Positions 15,143-23,862 of a stretch of DNA of 57,960 nucleotides are shown here, in pieces. How positions within the stretch are numbered: position 1 is the stretch's first letter; the number at the start of each line of letters is the position of its first letter. The notes beneath the pieces are model-generated. The model did not search any database, had not been told where the DNA came from, and saw only the letters and a list, made by a program, of their open reading frames with translations. The translations under genes and the position numbers were made by a program. Source of the DNA: Lachnospiraceae bacterium (GTDB taxonomy: Bacteria > Bacillota > Clostridia > Lachnospirales > Lachnospiraceae); contig JAFYAS010000014.1 in NCBI GenBank assembly GCA_017540605.1, forward strand, positions 1 to 57,960, in the 5' to 3' direction.

Positions 15143-17026
15143 CTACAGCTTCTTTACCATAAGTGCCCTGATCGCATTTAATACGGCGATCACCATAACT
15201 CCTACATCCGCAAATATCGCAAGCCACATATTGGCGATACCAAGTGCTCCAAGCAAGAGGCATAAAAGCTTGATGCCTATAGCAAAATAAATATTCTCGT
15301 AAACAATGCGGATGCATTTTCTTGCGATCTTTATAGCCTTTGATATCTTTAGCGGATCATCATCCATAAGAACGATATCGGCTGCCTCGATAGCAGCATC
15401 CGATCCAAGAGCGCCCATAGCAATACCAATGTCTGCCCTTGAGAGAACGGGAGCATCATTTATTCCATCACCCACAAAAACAAGTTTTTCTTTTTCAGCT
15501 TTAGCCTCAATGAGTTTTTCAACCTTGCTTACCTTGTCAGCAGGCAAAAGCTCGGAGTAAACCTCGTCAATAGCAAGCTCCTTTGCTACTGAATCAGCTA
15601 CTGTTTTTGAATCACCGGTCAGCATAACAGTTTTCTTTACACCTGCGTTTTTTAAGGCCTTGATCGCTGAACCGGCATTTTCCTTGATCACATCTGCTAT
15701 CAGTATATGTCCCATATATTCTCCGTCAACGGCTACATGAATAATGGTTCCTGCATGAGAGCAGTCCCTATAGGAAATACCAAGGCTTTTCATCAGTTTT
15801 GAATTGCCGCAGGCGACCTGTTTGCCGTCCACTGATGCCGTAACGCCGTGCCCGCTTATCTCCTTGACATCCGTAACTCTTTTGATATCCGGAGTCTTTC
15901 CATAGGCAGCAAGTAAACTCTTGCTGATGGGGTGGGAGCTATAACTTTCGGCACAGGCGGCAAGCTCGATAAGCTCGCTGTCTTCAAGGTTTGAATGGTG
16001 TACGCCCTGAACCTCAAATACACCCTTGGTCATAGTTCCGGTCTTATCAAAAACAACATATTTTGTAGAGGCTAAAGCCTCAAGGTAGTTGGAGCCCTTT
16101 ATAAGCACTCCTTCGCGACTTGCTCCACCGATGCCTGCGAAAAAGCTTAGGGGAATACTTATCACAAGAGCGCAGGGGCAGCTAATAACCAGGAAGGTCA
16201 ATGCTCTGTATATCCAGTCAATCCACATAGGTTCGACATCAAGGACAAGCATCCTTACTAAGGGCGGTATGATCGCCAAAGCTAAAGCACTGTAGCATAC
16301 TGCCGGAGTATAGATCTTTGCAAAACGGCTGATAAAATTCTCTGATCGTGACTTCTTGGAACTCGCATTTTCCACAAGCTCAAGAATCTTTGAAACGGTA
16401 GATTCGCCAAAATCCTTTGTGGTCTGAAGCTTGATCACACCTGTCATATTGATGCTACCGCTGATCACTTCACTTCCCACAGTCACATCCACGGGAACAC
16501 TTTCGCCGGTCAAGGCGCTGGTGTTGAGGGCGGTGCTACCTTCAACTATGATACCGTCAATGGGAACCTTTTCGCCGGGATTGACAACAATGATACTACC
16601 AATCTCAACCTCATCAGGATCAACCTGCTCCAAAGCACCATCATTTTCTATATTGGCATAATCAGGTCTTATATCCATCAGCTCGCTGATATTTCTTCTG
16701 CTCTTGCCCACGGCATAGCTTTGAAAAAGCTCGCCGATCTGGTAAAAGAGCATAACAGCGATAGCCTCTGTATAATCGCCCTCACCCATAATGGCAACAA
16801 TGATAGCACCTATTGTAGCGACTGCCATCAGGAAGTTCTCGTCAAAAACCTGCTTGTTGAGAATACCTTTGCCGGCCTTTTTTAAAATATCATAGCCTAC
16901 CACAAAGTAGGGAACCATATAGCAAATGAACCGCAGCACCCCGTTCACCGGAATAAAGTGAAGCAAGATCATAAGAACAGCCGCAACTATGATCCTTATA
17001 AGCATTTTCTTCTGTTTCTTAGTCAT
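15143..17026 (-). CDS. Zn/Cd/Pb-type P1B ATPase (ZntA/CadA family)
   Basis: A 627-aa metal-exporting ATPase. Motifs in order: TGES actuator (LTGESVPV), membrane CPC (SCPCALVIS), phosphorylation DKTGTMTKG, the HP motif SSHPISKS, and VGDGINDAPVL. The last membrane segments contain the GIK and FADVGVMVIAVLNA signatures, with Lys and Asp placed as in ZntA, which favours divalent Zn/Cd/Pb over copper. No N-terminal HMA domain is fused; a separate 73-aa HMA protein is encoded just upstream. AAGGGAAGGA precedes the start. Confidence 0.93.
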   Translation of the reverse strand: MTKKQKKMLIRIIVAAVLMILLHFIPVNGVLRFICYMVPYFVVGYDILKKAGKGILNKQVFDENFLMAVATIGAIIVAIMGEGDYTEAIAVMLFYQIGELFQSYAVGKSRRNISELMDIRPDYANIENDGALEQVDPDEVEIGSIIVVNPGEKVPIDGIIVEGSTALNTSALTGESVPVDVTVGSEVISGSINMTGVIKLQTTKDFGESTVSKILELVENASSKKSRSENFISRFAKIYTPAVCYSALALAIIPPLVRMLVLDVEPMWIDWIYRALTFLVISCPCALVISIPLSFFAGIGGASREGVLIKGSNYLEALASTKYVVFDKTGTMTKGVFEVQGVHHSNLEDSELIELAACAESYSSHPISKSLLAAYGKTPDIKRVTDVKEISGHGVTASVDGKQVACGNSKLMKSLGISYRDCSHAGTIIHVAVDGEYMGHILIADVIKENAGSAIKALKNAGVKKTVMLTGDSKTVADSVAKELAIDEVYSELLPADKVSKVEKLIEAKAEKEKLVFVGDGINDAPVLSRADIGIAMGALGSDAAIEAADIVLMDDDPLKISKAIKIARKCIRIVYENIYFAIGIKLLCLLLGALGIANMWLAIFADVGVMVIAVLNAIRALMVKKL

Positions 17027-17095
17027 AACGATCCTTCCCTTAGAAATCCTTTAAATGATAGCTACAATCCCATAAGGTATTCAAACCCTACTGGT

Positions 17096-17317
17096 TTAAA
17101 TTCCAAAGATCTCGCAATCATCCTCAACCTTTTTACAGTTCTTAAGGACATCCTTCATAACAGCCTTAGGCTCTGCGCCATCCTCAAATTCCACGATCAT
17201 CTTAAGTGCCATAAAGTTAACTGTAGCATCCTTAACACCCTCAGTCTTCTTCGCAGCGTCCTCCATCTTGTTTGCACAATTAGCACAATCAACCTCGATC
17301 TTATAACCCTTCTTCAT
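17096..17317 (-). CDS. Stand-alone HMA metal-binding protein
   Basis: A 73-aa ferredoxin-fold metal chaperone with the CxxC-type site DCANCANKME. In related operons this domain is fused to the ATPase N-terminus; here it is the first gene of the operon and probably delivers the metal ion. ATG 17317 is chosen because GAGAGG precedes it; the frame is open further upstream, but that stretch overlaps the operator. Confidence 0.88.
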   Translation of the reverse strand: MKKGYKIEVDCANCANKMEDAAKKTEGVKDATVNFMALKMIVEFEDGAEPKAVMKDVLKNCKKVEDDCEIFGI

Positions 17318-17346
17318 AATGATAACCTCTCTTTTAAAATGATTTG

Positions 17347-17406
17347 AACATATGAATGATTGTTCATATGTTACTTGCATTATATCACTGTTCTACTATT
17401 TGTCAA
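17347..17406 (-). promoter_or_regulatory. Efflux operon promoter with ArsR-type operator
   Basis: On the minus strand: TTGACA (17406-17401), 16-bp spacer, TATAAT (17384-17379). Immediately downstream, at the expected transcription start, is AACATATGAA-TGATTG-TTCATATGTT (17347-17372), a perfect 10-bp inverted repeat. Its core ATATGAA..TTCATAT matches the operators of SmtB/CzrA/CadC repressors. Confidence 0.88.
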
Positions 17407-17452
17407 TACATTCCTTGCATAAGATTATGATTTGCCAACACTTTTTCAAGCC

Positions 17453-17561
17453 AAAAGCTCAACAAACTTGATTAAGAGGGGCGATATATATATCATAGGA
17501 GTACTTGATTTATCACGTCAAAAGCTCAAAAAACTGAATTAAGAGAAGTGACATATATATC
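17453..17561. repeat. Two imperfect direct repeats of about 42 bp
   Basis: Copies at 17453-17494 and 17519-17561 share AAAAGCTCAA, AACT, ATTAAGAG and a GATATATATATC/GACATATATATCC end. They lie upstream of the zinc operon promoter on the minus strand and 400 bp before the second riboswitch. No gene overlaps them and the function is unknown. Confidence 0.6.
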
Positions 17562-17579
17562 CTAAACCGGACTCCATTT

Positions 17580-17830
17580 TTACGCCGGCGTTGGAGCAGA
17601 GAACTTAGCGAAAACGAGCCGAAGGCGATGTTTGAGCTTAGTCGTAGCCCGATCGGCGCCCTTAGCGAACGAATGTGAGCTTAGTAGCCGACTAGCGACC
17701 GTATTTTGGTCGCTTATGCGCCCGCTGCGTAAAAATAGAAACGGCGCTGGATGTCCGGTGGACATCCGTTTAGCGCGGACCGTAGTGAAACGAAGACAGT
17801 GGGTCCGGTGTGGATATGTATGTTGCTTCT
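17580..17830. other. GC-rich palindrome cluster without a credible gene
   Basis: This stretch is richer in G and C than its surroundings and contains several hairpins: AGCGACC with GGTCGCT (around 17694-17714), GGATGTCC with GGACATCC (17749-17767), and GGACC with GGTCC. Short phrases such as CTTAGCGAA and GAGCTTAGT recur. Open frames on both strands lack ribosome binding sites and look accidental. It may be a dispersed repeat or structured RNA. Confidence 0.45.
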
Positions 17831-17937
17831 CCATGCATAACCTAACAGGCTTTTGACTCTTGCTAATGTCAGCTTTTGCCACAAAAATTTGGCCATAATT
17901 TTGTGAAAATCGCCCAAAGAATAATAACCGTGTTCCA

Positions 17938-17966
17938 TTGACACTACCATACATAAATGTTAAACT
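17938..17966 (+). promoter_or_regulatory. Promoter upstream of the second c-di-GMP riboswitch
   Basis: TTGACA (17938-17943), 17-bp spacer, TAAACT (17961-17966). The expected start near 17973 is just ahead of the aptamer. Confidence 0.75.
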
Positions 17967-17986
17967 TGATGTAATTACATATCGTA

Positions 17987-18058
17987 TGGGCAAAGCAGAA
18001 GGAATTCTGTGACGCAAAGCTAGAGGGCCTTAGGTAATTACCATGGTAGCCAGTTGCA
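17987..18058 (+). ncRNA. Cyclic di-GMP-I (GEMM-I) riboswitch aptamer, second copy
   Basis: The same ordered core as the first copy: GGGCAAA, P2 CAGAA with a GGAA (GNRA) tetraloop, GACGCAAAGC, a longer P3 with GGTAATTACC, then AGCCAGTTGC. A terminator lies 29 nt downstream, ahead of a secreted transglutaminase-like protein. P3 and flanks differ from the first copy, so it is not a recent duplication. Confidence 0.9.
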
Positions 18059-18086
18059 ATCTATTTTGAGTATAAGATGGGATTTT

Positions 18087-18123
18087 AAAGACATTGTCCA
18101 TAATAGAGGCAATGTCTTTTTTT
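18087..18123 (+). terminator. Terminator of the second riboswitch
   Basis: AAAGACATTG (18087-18096) pairs with CAATGTCTTT (18110-18119) and is followed by T residues to 18123. It is placed between aptamer and gene, as expected for transcription control. Confidence 0.85.
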
Positions 18124-18161
18124 ACTTATAAACGGTGTTTGAAGAAAGGAGGCGGCAGTAT

Positions 18162-19805
18162 ATGAAGGTTAAGAAGATAATAATGAGTATATCGATAACC
18201 CTGATGCTTGCTATGCTTGGTTTTGTAGCGGATGTATTTGCTGCAAAGCCGGAGGATTATGATGTTTATTCCAGTGACTATGTGTATCAAAGACTCGGCG
18301 AGAATGAGAAGAAGCTCTTTGATGATTTGAAAGCGGTATGCGGCAAGTATATGACAGAGGCGCTTGATGTAACAAGCGAAAGCGGATACATTATAGATTA
18401 TGTATCCTACGAAGGTATAGCTACAAAGGACATCCATGATCTGATACAGGTATTTGGTTTCCAGAACCCCCAGTACTTCTTCCTGAGTAACAGCTATAGC
18501 ATAAAGGGAGATAAGGTGGCATTGACAGTAATTCCCCAGTTTGCAAAGGGAACAGACAGACTGGATGCAAGAGACAAGATGTTTGCGGGAATAGATGCCA
18601 TAGTGGCAGGAGTATCCGGAACGGATTATGAAAAGGAAAAGGCGCTCCATGACATAGTATGTAAGAATGTGATCTATCATACAAATCAGTTGGATCAGTC
18701 GGCGTATAGTGCATGGAATAACAGAGAGTCAGTGTGTGCCGGATATTCAAAGTATTTTGCGCTGCTTTTGAATAAGGCAGGTATAGAGTCTGTCATCGTA
18801 AGCAGTAGTGACCATGCATGGAACAAGGTAAAGCTTGGTGATAAGTGGTATGTGGCAGATGTAACCTGGGACGATACCACATATGACCAGTATGATGCCA
18901 TAGTATATTTCTATTTCAATAAGTCAGATGCATACATTGAAGCTGAAGACGGAACTGAAGGACTTATAGGCGGACATCAGGCAATATCGATATATGCCGG
19001 TAAGGCTCCGGTTTGTGGAGAGAATTATACGGTGACAGCCACAGTTCCCCTTATCACAAAGGTGATGATCGCGCCAAGCGGGACAGAGGGCTTTGCAACA
19101 GCGGCTTGCACTCTTGAAGAGGGTGGCTACATTGGGCTAAAGTATTCCCTGAGTAAGACATTTGGAGATACGACCTGTGATGAGAGATTGAGCTTTGAGT
19201 ATTCGGAAAATGGAATAGCAGAGGTAGAAGAGGTCATAACGGAAAGCGGAAGATATGGCTACAAGGTAAAGGGAGTAAAGGCAGGAACGGTTGCGGTTAC
19301 AGCGGTATCTGCAAATGGAATAAAGTCTGATCCTCTTACAGTTACGGTCACAAAAACTACAAAGCTCGAGGAAGAAACTCTCACAAGCACTGATGAAATG
19401 CAGGCATCAGACGATACAAAAGAGGATTCTGATCTTGAAGATGCAGATGATATCGACTTTGAAGAAGAGGAAGAAGATGAAGAGTATGAGGAAGAGGAAA
19501 AGTTAAAAATAAAGGTATCTTCCGTAAGCTTTAAGAAGGTAAGCTCAAAGGTAAAAAAGAAGCTTGTCATGAATTGGAAAAAGTCAAAGGATGCGACAGG
19601 CTATGAAATATGGTTATCATATTCAAAGAATTTCAAAAAAGGCCTGAAGAAATATACGGTAAAGAAACAAAAGACAACTTCAAAGACAATAAAAAAACTA
19701 AAGTCAAAGAAGAAGTGTTTTGTAAAGATCAGAGCGTATAGGATCGTCGATGGAACGAAATACTATTCGAGCTGGTCAAAGGTTAAGAGTGTAAAGATAA
19801 AATAA
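18162..19805 (+). CDS. Secreted transglutaminase-like protein with Ig-like domain
   Basis: A 547-aa exported protein. The signal peptide spans residues 1 to about 28 (ends DVFAAKPED). The transglutaminase/protease-like core spans about 140-260, with the Cys in ESVCAGYSKYFAL, His in SSDHAWNKV and Asp in VADVTWDD. An Ig-like domain follows (about 310-410), then an acidic linker of mostly Asp and Glu, then a Lys-rich fibronectin-III-like module at the C-terminus (ATGYEIWLSYS, VKIRAYR). It probably remodels or crosslinks surface proteins. ATG 18162 is chosen because AAAGGAGGCGG precedes it. Control is by the c-di-GMP riboswitch upstream. Confidence 0.88.
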   Translation: MKVKKIIMSISITLMLAMLGFVADVFAAKPEDYDVYSSDYVYQRLGENEKKLFDDLKAVCGKYMTEALDVTSESGYIIDYVSYEGIATKDIHDLIQVFGFQNPQYFFLSNSYSIKGDKVALTVIPQFAKGTDRLDARDKMFAGIDAIVAGVSGTDYEKEKALHDIVCKNVIYHTNQLDQSAYSAWNNRESVCAGYSKYFALLLNKAGIESVIVSSSDHAWNKVKLGDKWYVADVTWDDTTYDQYDAIVYFYFNKSDAYIEAEDGTEGLIGGHQAISIYAGKAPVCGENYTVTATVPLITKVMIAPSGTEGFATAACTLEEGGYIGLKYSLSKTFGDTTCDERLSFEYSENGIAEVEEVITESGRYGYKVKGVKAGTVAVTAVSANGIKSDPLTVTVTKTTKLEEETLTSTDEMQASDDTKEDSDLEDADDIDFEEEEEDEEYEEEEKLKIKVSSVSFKKVSSKVKKKLVMNWKKSKDATGYEIWLSYSKNFKKGLKKYTVKKQKTTSKTIKKLKSKKKCFVKIRAYRIVDGTKYYSSWSKVKSVKIK

Positions 19806-19837
19806 ATGTCCGGAAAGCAAAGCTCCACCCGGACGGC

Positions 19838-19880
19838 AGACGGCCTTTCGGTAAAACGGGAGGCCGTTTTGTCTGTTTTG
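19838..19880 (+). terminator. Intrinsic terminator after the transglutaminase-like gene
   Basis: ACGGCCT (19840-19846) pairs with AGGCCGT (19861-19867); a T-rich tail (TTTTGTCTGTTTT) follows. Confidence 0.75.
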
Positions 19881-19947
19881 ACGAAGAATAGCCTGTGAGA
19901 GCTAAAAAAATTTGGAAGTCTGGCAAGGCTTGAGGTGCGAAAAACGA

Positions 19948-19976
19948 TTGTATTTCCTTTGTTTTTGGGCTATAAT
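19948..19976 (+). promoter_or_regulatory. Promoter for the flavodoxin-like/dnaX operon
   Basis: TTGTAT (19948-19953), 17-bp spacer, TATAAT (19971-19976). It lies 90 bp upstream of the first start codon. No SRP RNA was recognised in this gap, although one often sits near dnaX in Firmicutes. Confidence 0.6.
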
Positions 19977-20065
19977 GTTGTTTGAGTGTATGCATAGTTA
20001 ACTGTTTAATCCAATAGAGCAAATAACGGTTACATGTATAGATCACAAGTAAGGAAAGAATCGTT

Positions 20066-21082
20066 ATGAGGATAAATATTTATTACGGAGGACGCGGGCT
20101 GATAGAGGATCCCACTATCTATGTGATGGAGAGACTTACAGAAGTATTCAAGGAACTTCGCGTCGAGGTTATTCGATACAATTTATATGAGGACAAGAAT
20201 TCCATAGCTACATTGCCGGCGACACTTAAGGAGGCAGACGGTATCATTTTAGCTGCAACACTTGAGTGGTTCGGTATAGGCGGATTGATGCAGCAATTTC
20301 TTGATATGTGTTGGCTTTATGGAGATAAGGAAGCATTAAGCGGTCTTTATATGCTTCCTGTGGTGATGGCTACGACTTATGGGGAGAGAGATGCAGAGAC
20401 TACGCTTTGCAAGGCGTGGGAGACCCTTGGCGGAGTAGCTATACCGGGGCTATCAGCCTATGTCGAGGATCATGACGAGTTCGAGAACAACGAAGTATAT
20501 AGGGACATCATAGAGAAAAAGGCAGAGAGCCTATATCAATTTGTGAACAGGAAGGTGGCAACCCTTCCCAACAGTTCCCAGGCAGTAAGACAGAATCTTT
20601 CTCATACCAGAAAGATCGAGCTTACCCAGGAGGAGAATGAGAGACTTTCCCGTTTTGTATCTGATGATGGTTATGTCAAGAAACAAAAAGAGGATATAGA
20701 GGAGCTTTCTGAGATGTTCAAGCAGATGCTTGGCGAAACTGACAAGCCGGAGGATACCTCGGTTCCTGCGGAGGAGTTTGTGGATGATTTCATCAAGAAT
20801 TATTATCCTCAGGCAGATTTTTCTGCAAAATATGTGTTGGTGATCCCTGAAAGAGACGAGAATCTGATCATAGATGTCACACCTTCAAGCGTAAAGTGCT
20901 ATTATGGAAATGAGCCTGAGGGAGATGTGACTATGAGAGTTCCTCTAAAGCTTATGCGTTCAATACTTTCCGGAAAAGAGACATTCCAGAAGGGCTTTAT
21001 GGCGGGAGATATCACAGCAAAGGGCAATTTCAAAACTCTTAGGATGATGGATCAGATATTCCGGTTCAGATATAAGAAGTAG
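20066..21082 (+). CDS. NAD(P)H-dependent FMN reductase-like/SCP2 fusion
   Basis: A 338-aa protein. The N-terminal about 170 residues have a flavodoxin-like fold (start MRINIYYGGRG, with ILAATLEWFGIGGLMQQFLD in the flavin-binding position). The C-terminal 100 residues resemble a sterol carrier protein 2-like lipid-binding module (VTMRVPLKLMRSILSGKE, ITAKGNF). Function is inferred as a flavin reductase or a flavodoxin-type electron carrier with a lipid or acyl ligand. It is the first gene before dnaX. Confidence 0.65.
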   Translation: MRINIYYGGRGLIEDPTIYVMERLTEVFKELRVEVIRYNLYEDKNSIATLPATLKEADGIILAATLEWFGIGGLMQQFLDMCWLYGDKEALSGLYMLPVVMATTYGERDAETTLCKAWETLGGVAIPGLSAYVEDHDEFENNEVYRDIIEKKAESLYQFVNRKVATLPNSSQAVRQNLSHTRKIELTQEENERLSRFVSDDGYVKKQKEDIEELSEMFKQMLGETDKPEDTSVPAEEFVDDFIKNYYPQADFSAKYVLVIPERDENLIIDVTPSSVKCYYGNEPEGDVTMRVPLKLMRSILSGKETFQKGFMAGDITAKGNFKTLRMMDQIFRFRYKK

Positions 21083-21090
21083 GTGTAATT

Positions 21091-22716
21091 ATGTCATACA
21101 TGGCATTGTACAGAAAATGGCGTCCTGATGACTTTTCTGAGGTCAAGGGACAGGATCATATAGTAACAACCCTGACCAATCAGTTAAAGCACGACAGAGT
21201 TGGACATGCCTATATGTTTTGCGGTACCAGAGGAACAGGAAAGACCACGGTAGCCAAGATATTTGCGAAGGCGGTAAACTGTGAGAATCCCTTAGAGGAC
21301 GGCAGCCCCTGCAACGAATGTGCAGTCTGCAAGGCTATCGCAAATGGAAGCTCTATGAATGTAATGGAGATTGATGCAGCGTCCAACAATGGTGTAGACA
21401 GCATTAGGGAGTTGAGAGAGGATGTGCAATATCCTCCCACGGAAGGCAAATACAAGGTCTATATCATAGACGAGGCTCACATGATCACCAATCAGGCCTT
21501 CAATGCATTTCTAAAAACTATTGAAGAACCGCCTGAATATTGCATATTCATATTTGCCACAACGGATTATCAAAAGGTACCGATCACTATTATGTCGCGG
21601 TGCCAGAGATACAACTTTAGGCGTATTTCCCTTGATACCATCACAGACAGACTAAAGGAGCTGATGGAAAGAGAAGGACTTCCATATGAGGAAGCGGCGC
21701 TAAGGTATGTGGCAAAGGTGGGGGATGGCTCCATGCGTGACGCTCTAAGCGTTCTTGAGCAATGCATTTCCTACAATCTGGGCGAGCTTTTGACTTATGA
21801 TACAGTGCTTTCCATACTTGGAGCAGTTGATATCGAGATATATGACAGACTCCTTTCCTGTGTGACGGATGGCGATATACTTGGAGCAGTCGATATCATT
21901 GACGAGGTAATGTGGTCTGGAAGCGAACTCACACAGTTTTTAGGTGACTTTATCTGGTATCTCAGGAACCTGTTGCTTGTCATTGGTAATGAGAAGGGTA
22001 TCGAAAAGGTTGACCTCTCAACAGAGAACAAAAAGCTGTTGCTTAATAGGTCAAAGAGTGTTAAACTTGAGTCTCTGACTAGGTATATAAGGATTCTTTC
22101 AGAGACAGAAAGTAAGATGAGATATGCCACTCAGAAGAGAGTGGAGCTTGAGCTTGCTATCATCAGACTCGCTACTCCTCAGATGGAGACGGATATTACT
22201 TCGGTTCTTGACAGAGTGAGAGTTCTTGAAGAAAAGCTTGAAAAGGGAGTCGTAGTAAAAGAGCAGGCAACTGACGATAAAGTCTCAGAAGTCTCTGAGA
22301 CAAGCGGAAAGACTAAGGAATCCACAGAGAATGTCGATATAGAAGCGGAGCTAAAGAAACATCTAAAGCCCGCGGACGCCGAGAATATCGGAAGTGTTTT
22401 AGAGGCTATGCCTAAGATCAAGGCCAAACTTCCGGGCGCCTTGAAGGAAGCCATAGGCGAAGCGAGATTCAATGTAAGCTCCGATGGTCAAAAGATACTT
22501 CTTTGCTTTGATGAAAGGGAAGGCAAGTATCGCGCACATTTCTTTAAGGATGAAGAGAATCTTTCAATACTTTCCCAGACAGCGGGAGAGGTTACGGGAG
22601 TTTCGGTAGACTTTGCCCTTGCAGGGAGCAATGAGGTAAAGGGTGTAGTATCCAGGCCCTTTGATGTCAATTCATACCTTGGGATAAAGGGCGTCAACGT
22701 AGAGATAGAAGAATAA
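21091..22716 (+). CDS. dnaX: DNA polymerase III subunits gamma/tau
   Basis: A 541-aa clamp-loader ATPase. Walker A is GTRGTGKTTVAK (about residue 45), the zinc module has Cys residues in NCENPLEDGSPCNECAVC, Walker B is VYIIDEAHM, and sensor 1 is FIFATTDYQKVP. The C-terminal 150 residues are the variable tau part. It forms the usual replication/repair trio with ybaB and recR downstream. Confidence 0.96.
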   Translation: MSYMALYRKWRPDDFSEVKGQDHIVTTLTNQLKHDRVGHAYMFCGTRGTGKTTVAKIFAKAVNCENPLEDGSPCNECAVCKAIANGSSMNVMEIDAASNNGVDSIRELREDVQYPPTEGKYKVYIIDEAHMITNQAFNAFLKTIEEPPEYCIFIFATTDYQKVPITIMSRCQRYNFRRISLDTITDRLKELMEREGLPYEEAALRYVAKVGDGSMRDALSVLEQCISYNLGELLTYDTVLSILGAVDIEIYDRLLSCVTDGDILGAVDIIDEVMWSGSELTQFLGDFIWYLRNLLLVIGNEKGIEKVDLSTENKKLLLNRSKSVKLESLTRYIRILSETESKMRYATQKRVELELAIIRLATPQMETDITSVLDRVRVLEEKLEKGVVVKEQATDDKVSEVSETSGKTKESTENVDIEAELKKHLKPADAENIGSVLEAMPKIKAKLPGALKEAIGEARFNVSSDGQKILLCFDEREGKYRAHFFKDEENLSILSQTAGEVTGVSVDFALAGSNEVKGVVSRPFDVNSYLGIKGVNVEIEE

Positions 22717-22734
22717 TAGTAACTATTCACTACA

Positions 22735-22759
22735 GCTCTGAACACTTGCTGTTCAGAGC
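22735..22759. repeat. Perfect hairpin between dnaX and ybaB
   Basis: GCTCTGAACA (22735-22744) and TGTTCAGAGC (22750-22759) enclose CTTGC. No T-run follows, so it may be an mRNA-processing or stability element, or an attenuator within the operon. Confidence 0.6.
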
Positions 22760-22811
22760 GTGTTAAGATATGACGCAGGAATAATAATTAATATAATAGG
22801 AGGCAAGTAAA

Positions 22812-23174
22812 ATGGCAAAGAGAGGCGGATATCCCGCAGGCATGATGCCGGGAAACATGGGCAATCTTATGAAGCAGGCTCAGAAGATGCAAAAGCAGAT
22901 GGAAGAGGCAACAAAGGCCTTGGAAGAGAAGGAATATGAGGCATCGGCAGGCGGCGGAGCCGTAGTAGTGAAGATCAACGGAAAGAAAGAGATCGTATCA
23001 GTAAAGCTTGCTGAGGAGATCGTAGATCCTGAAGATATCGAGACCCTTGAAGAGGCTATCGCGGCAGCAGTCAATGAAGCTCTTCGCACCCAGTCGGAGG
23101 ATTCTCAGGCTGAGATCGGAAGGATCACAGGTAATATGGGTGGACTTGGCGGACTTGGAGGCCTCGGCTTATAA
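22812..23174 (+). CDS. ybaB: Nucleoid-associated protein YbaB/EbfC family
   Basis: A 120-aa DNA-binding protein of the YbaB/EbfC family. It has the N-terminal helical MGNLMKQAQKMQKQMEEA segment, the central GGGAVVVKINGKKEIVSVKL strand region and a Gly-rich tail. It is always coupled to dnaX and recR. Its stop overlaps the recR start by one base (TAATG). Confidence 0.95.
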   Translation: MAKRGGYPAGMMPGNMGNLMKQAQKMQKQMEEATKALEEKEYEASAGGGAVVVKINGKKEIVSVKLAEEIVDPEDIETLEEAIAAAVNEALRTQSEDSQAEIGRITGNMGGLGGLGGLGL

Positions 23175-23770
23175 TGGAGGTTTACAGCAATCAGGTAAAC
23201 AAGCTGATAGAAGAGCTCAATTCACTTCCAGGTATTGGAGGAAAGAGTGCTCAAAGGATAGCATTTCATTTGCTCAATATGCCGAAGGAAAAGGTTTTCG
23301 AGCTTTCCGACACCATAAAAAAAACAAGAGAAAGTATCAGATATTGCGCGTGCTGTATGACTCTGACGGACAAGGAGATATGTCCTATATGTTCATCAGA
23401 TAAGAGAGACAAAAGAACTATCATGGTAGTAGAGGATTCCAGAGACCTTGCAGCATACGAGAGGACGGGCAAGTATGAGGGAGTTTATCATGTGCTTCAC
23501 GGAGCCATATCACCCATGCTTGGTATAGGCCCGTCAGATATTCATTTAAAAGAGCTTATAAAGCGGCTTGAGGCGGATGTGGATGAGCTGATCATCGCAA
23601 CCAATTCGAGTCTTGAGGGCGAGACAACTGCTATGTATATCAGCAAGCTTGTAAAGCCCACGGGTATAAAGGTTACAAGGATCGCAAGCGGAGTTCCGGT
23701 GGGTGGGGATCTCGAATGTATCGATGAAGTAACGCTGCTTCGCGCCTTAGAGGGAAGAGTTGAGCTATGA
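23174..23770 (+). CDS. recR: Recombination mediator RecR
   Basis: A 198-aa RecR. It has an N-terminal helix-hairpin-helix (LPGIGGKSAQRIAF), a four-cysteine zinc module (CACCMTLTDKEICPIC), and a Toprim domain with MVVEDSRD and GVYHVLHGAISPM. It acts with RecF/RecO to load RecA at gaps. Confidence 0.97.
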   Translation: MEVYSNQVNKLIEELNSLPGIGGKSAQRIAFHLLNMPKEKVFELSDTIKKTRESIRYCACCMTLTDKEICPICSSDKRDKRTIMVVEDSRDLAAYERTGKYEGVYHVLHGAISPMLGIGPSDIHLKELIKRLEADVDELIIATNSSLEGETTAMYISKLVKPTGIKVTRIASGVPVGGDLECIDEVTLLRALEGRVEL

Positions 23771-23862
23771 TCTGTGTAGAAAATGGGATCTATATAGGTT
23801 GAAAAAGGTATTATATGTGTATTGGTAAAGGGCAATAATATTTTAGGAGGATTGAATTTATT

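Noticed and set aside
17580-18017. 145-codon open frame on the minus strand (and overlapping plus-strand frames)
   Set aside because: No ribosome binding site, unusual amino acid composition, and it overlaps the palindromes and the promoter and aptamer of the second riboswitch.
19806-20065. SRP RNA (scRNA) upstream of dnaX
   Set aside because: The characteristic loop sequences of bacterial SRP RNA were not found; only a terminator and a promoter are visible.
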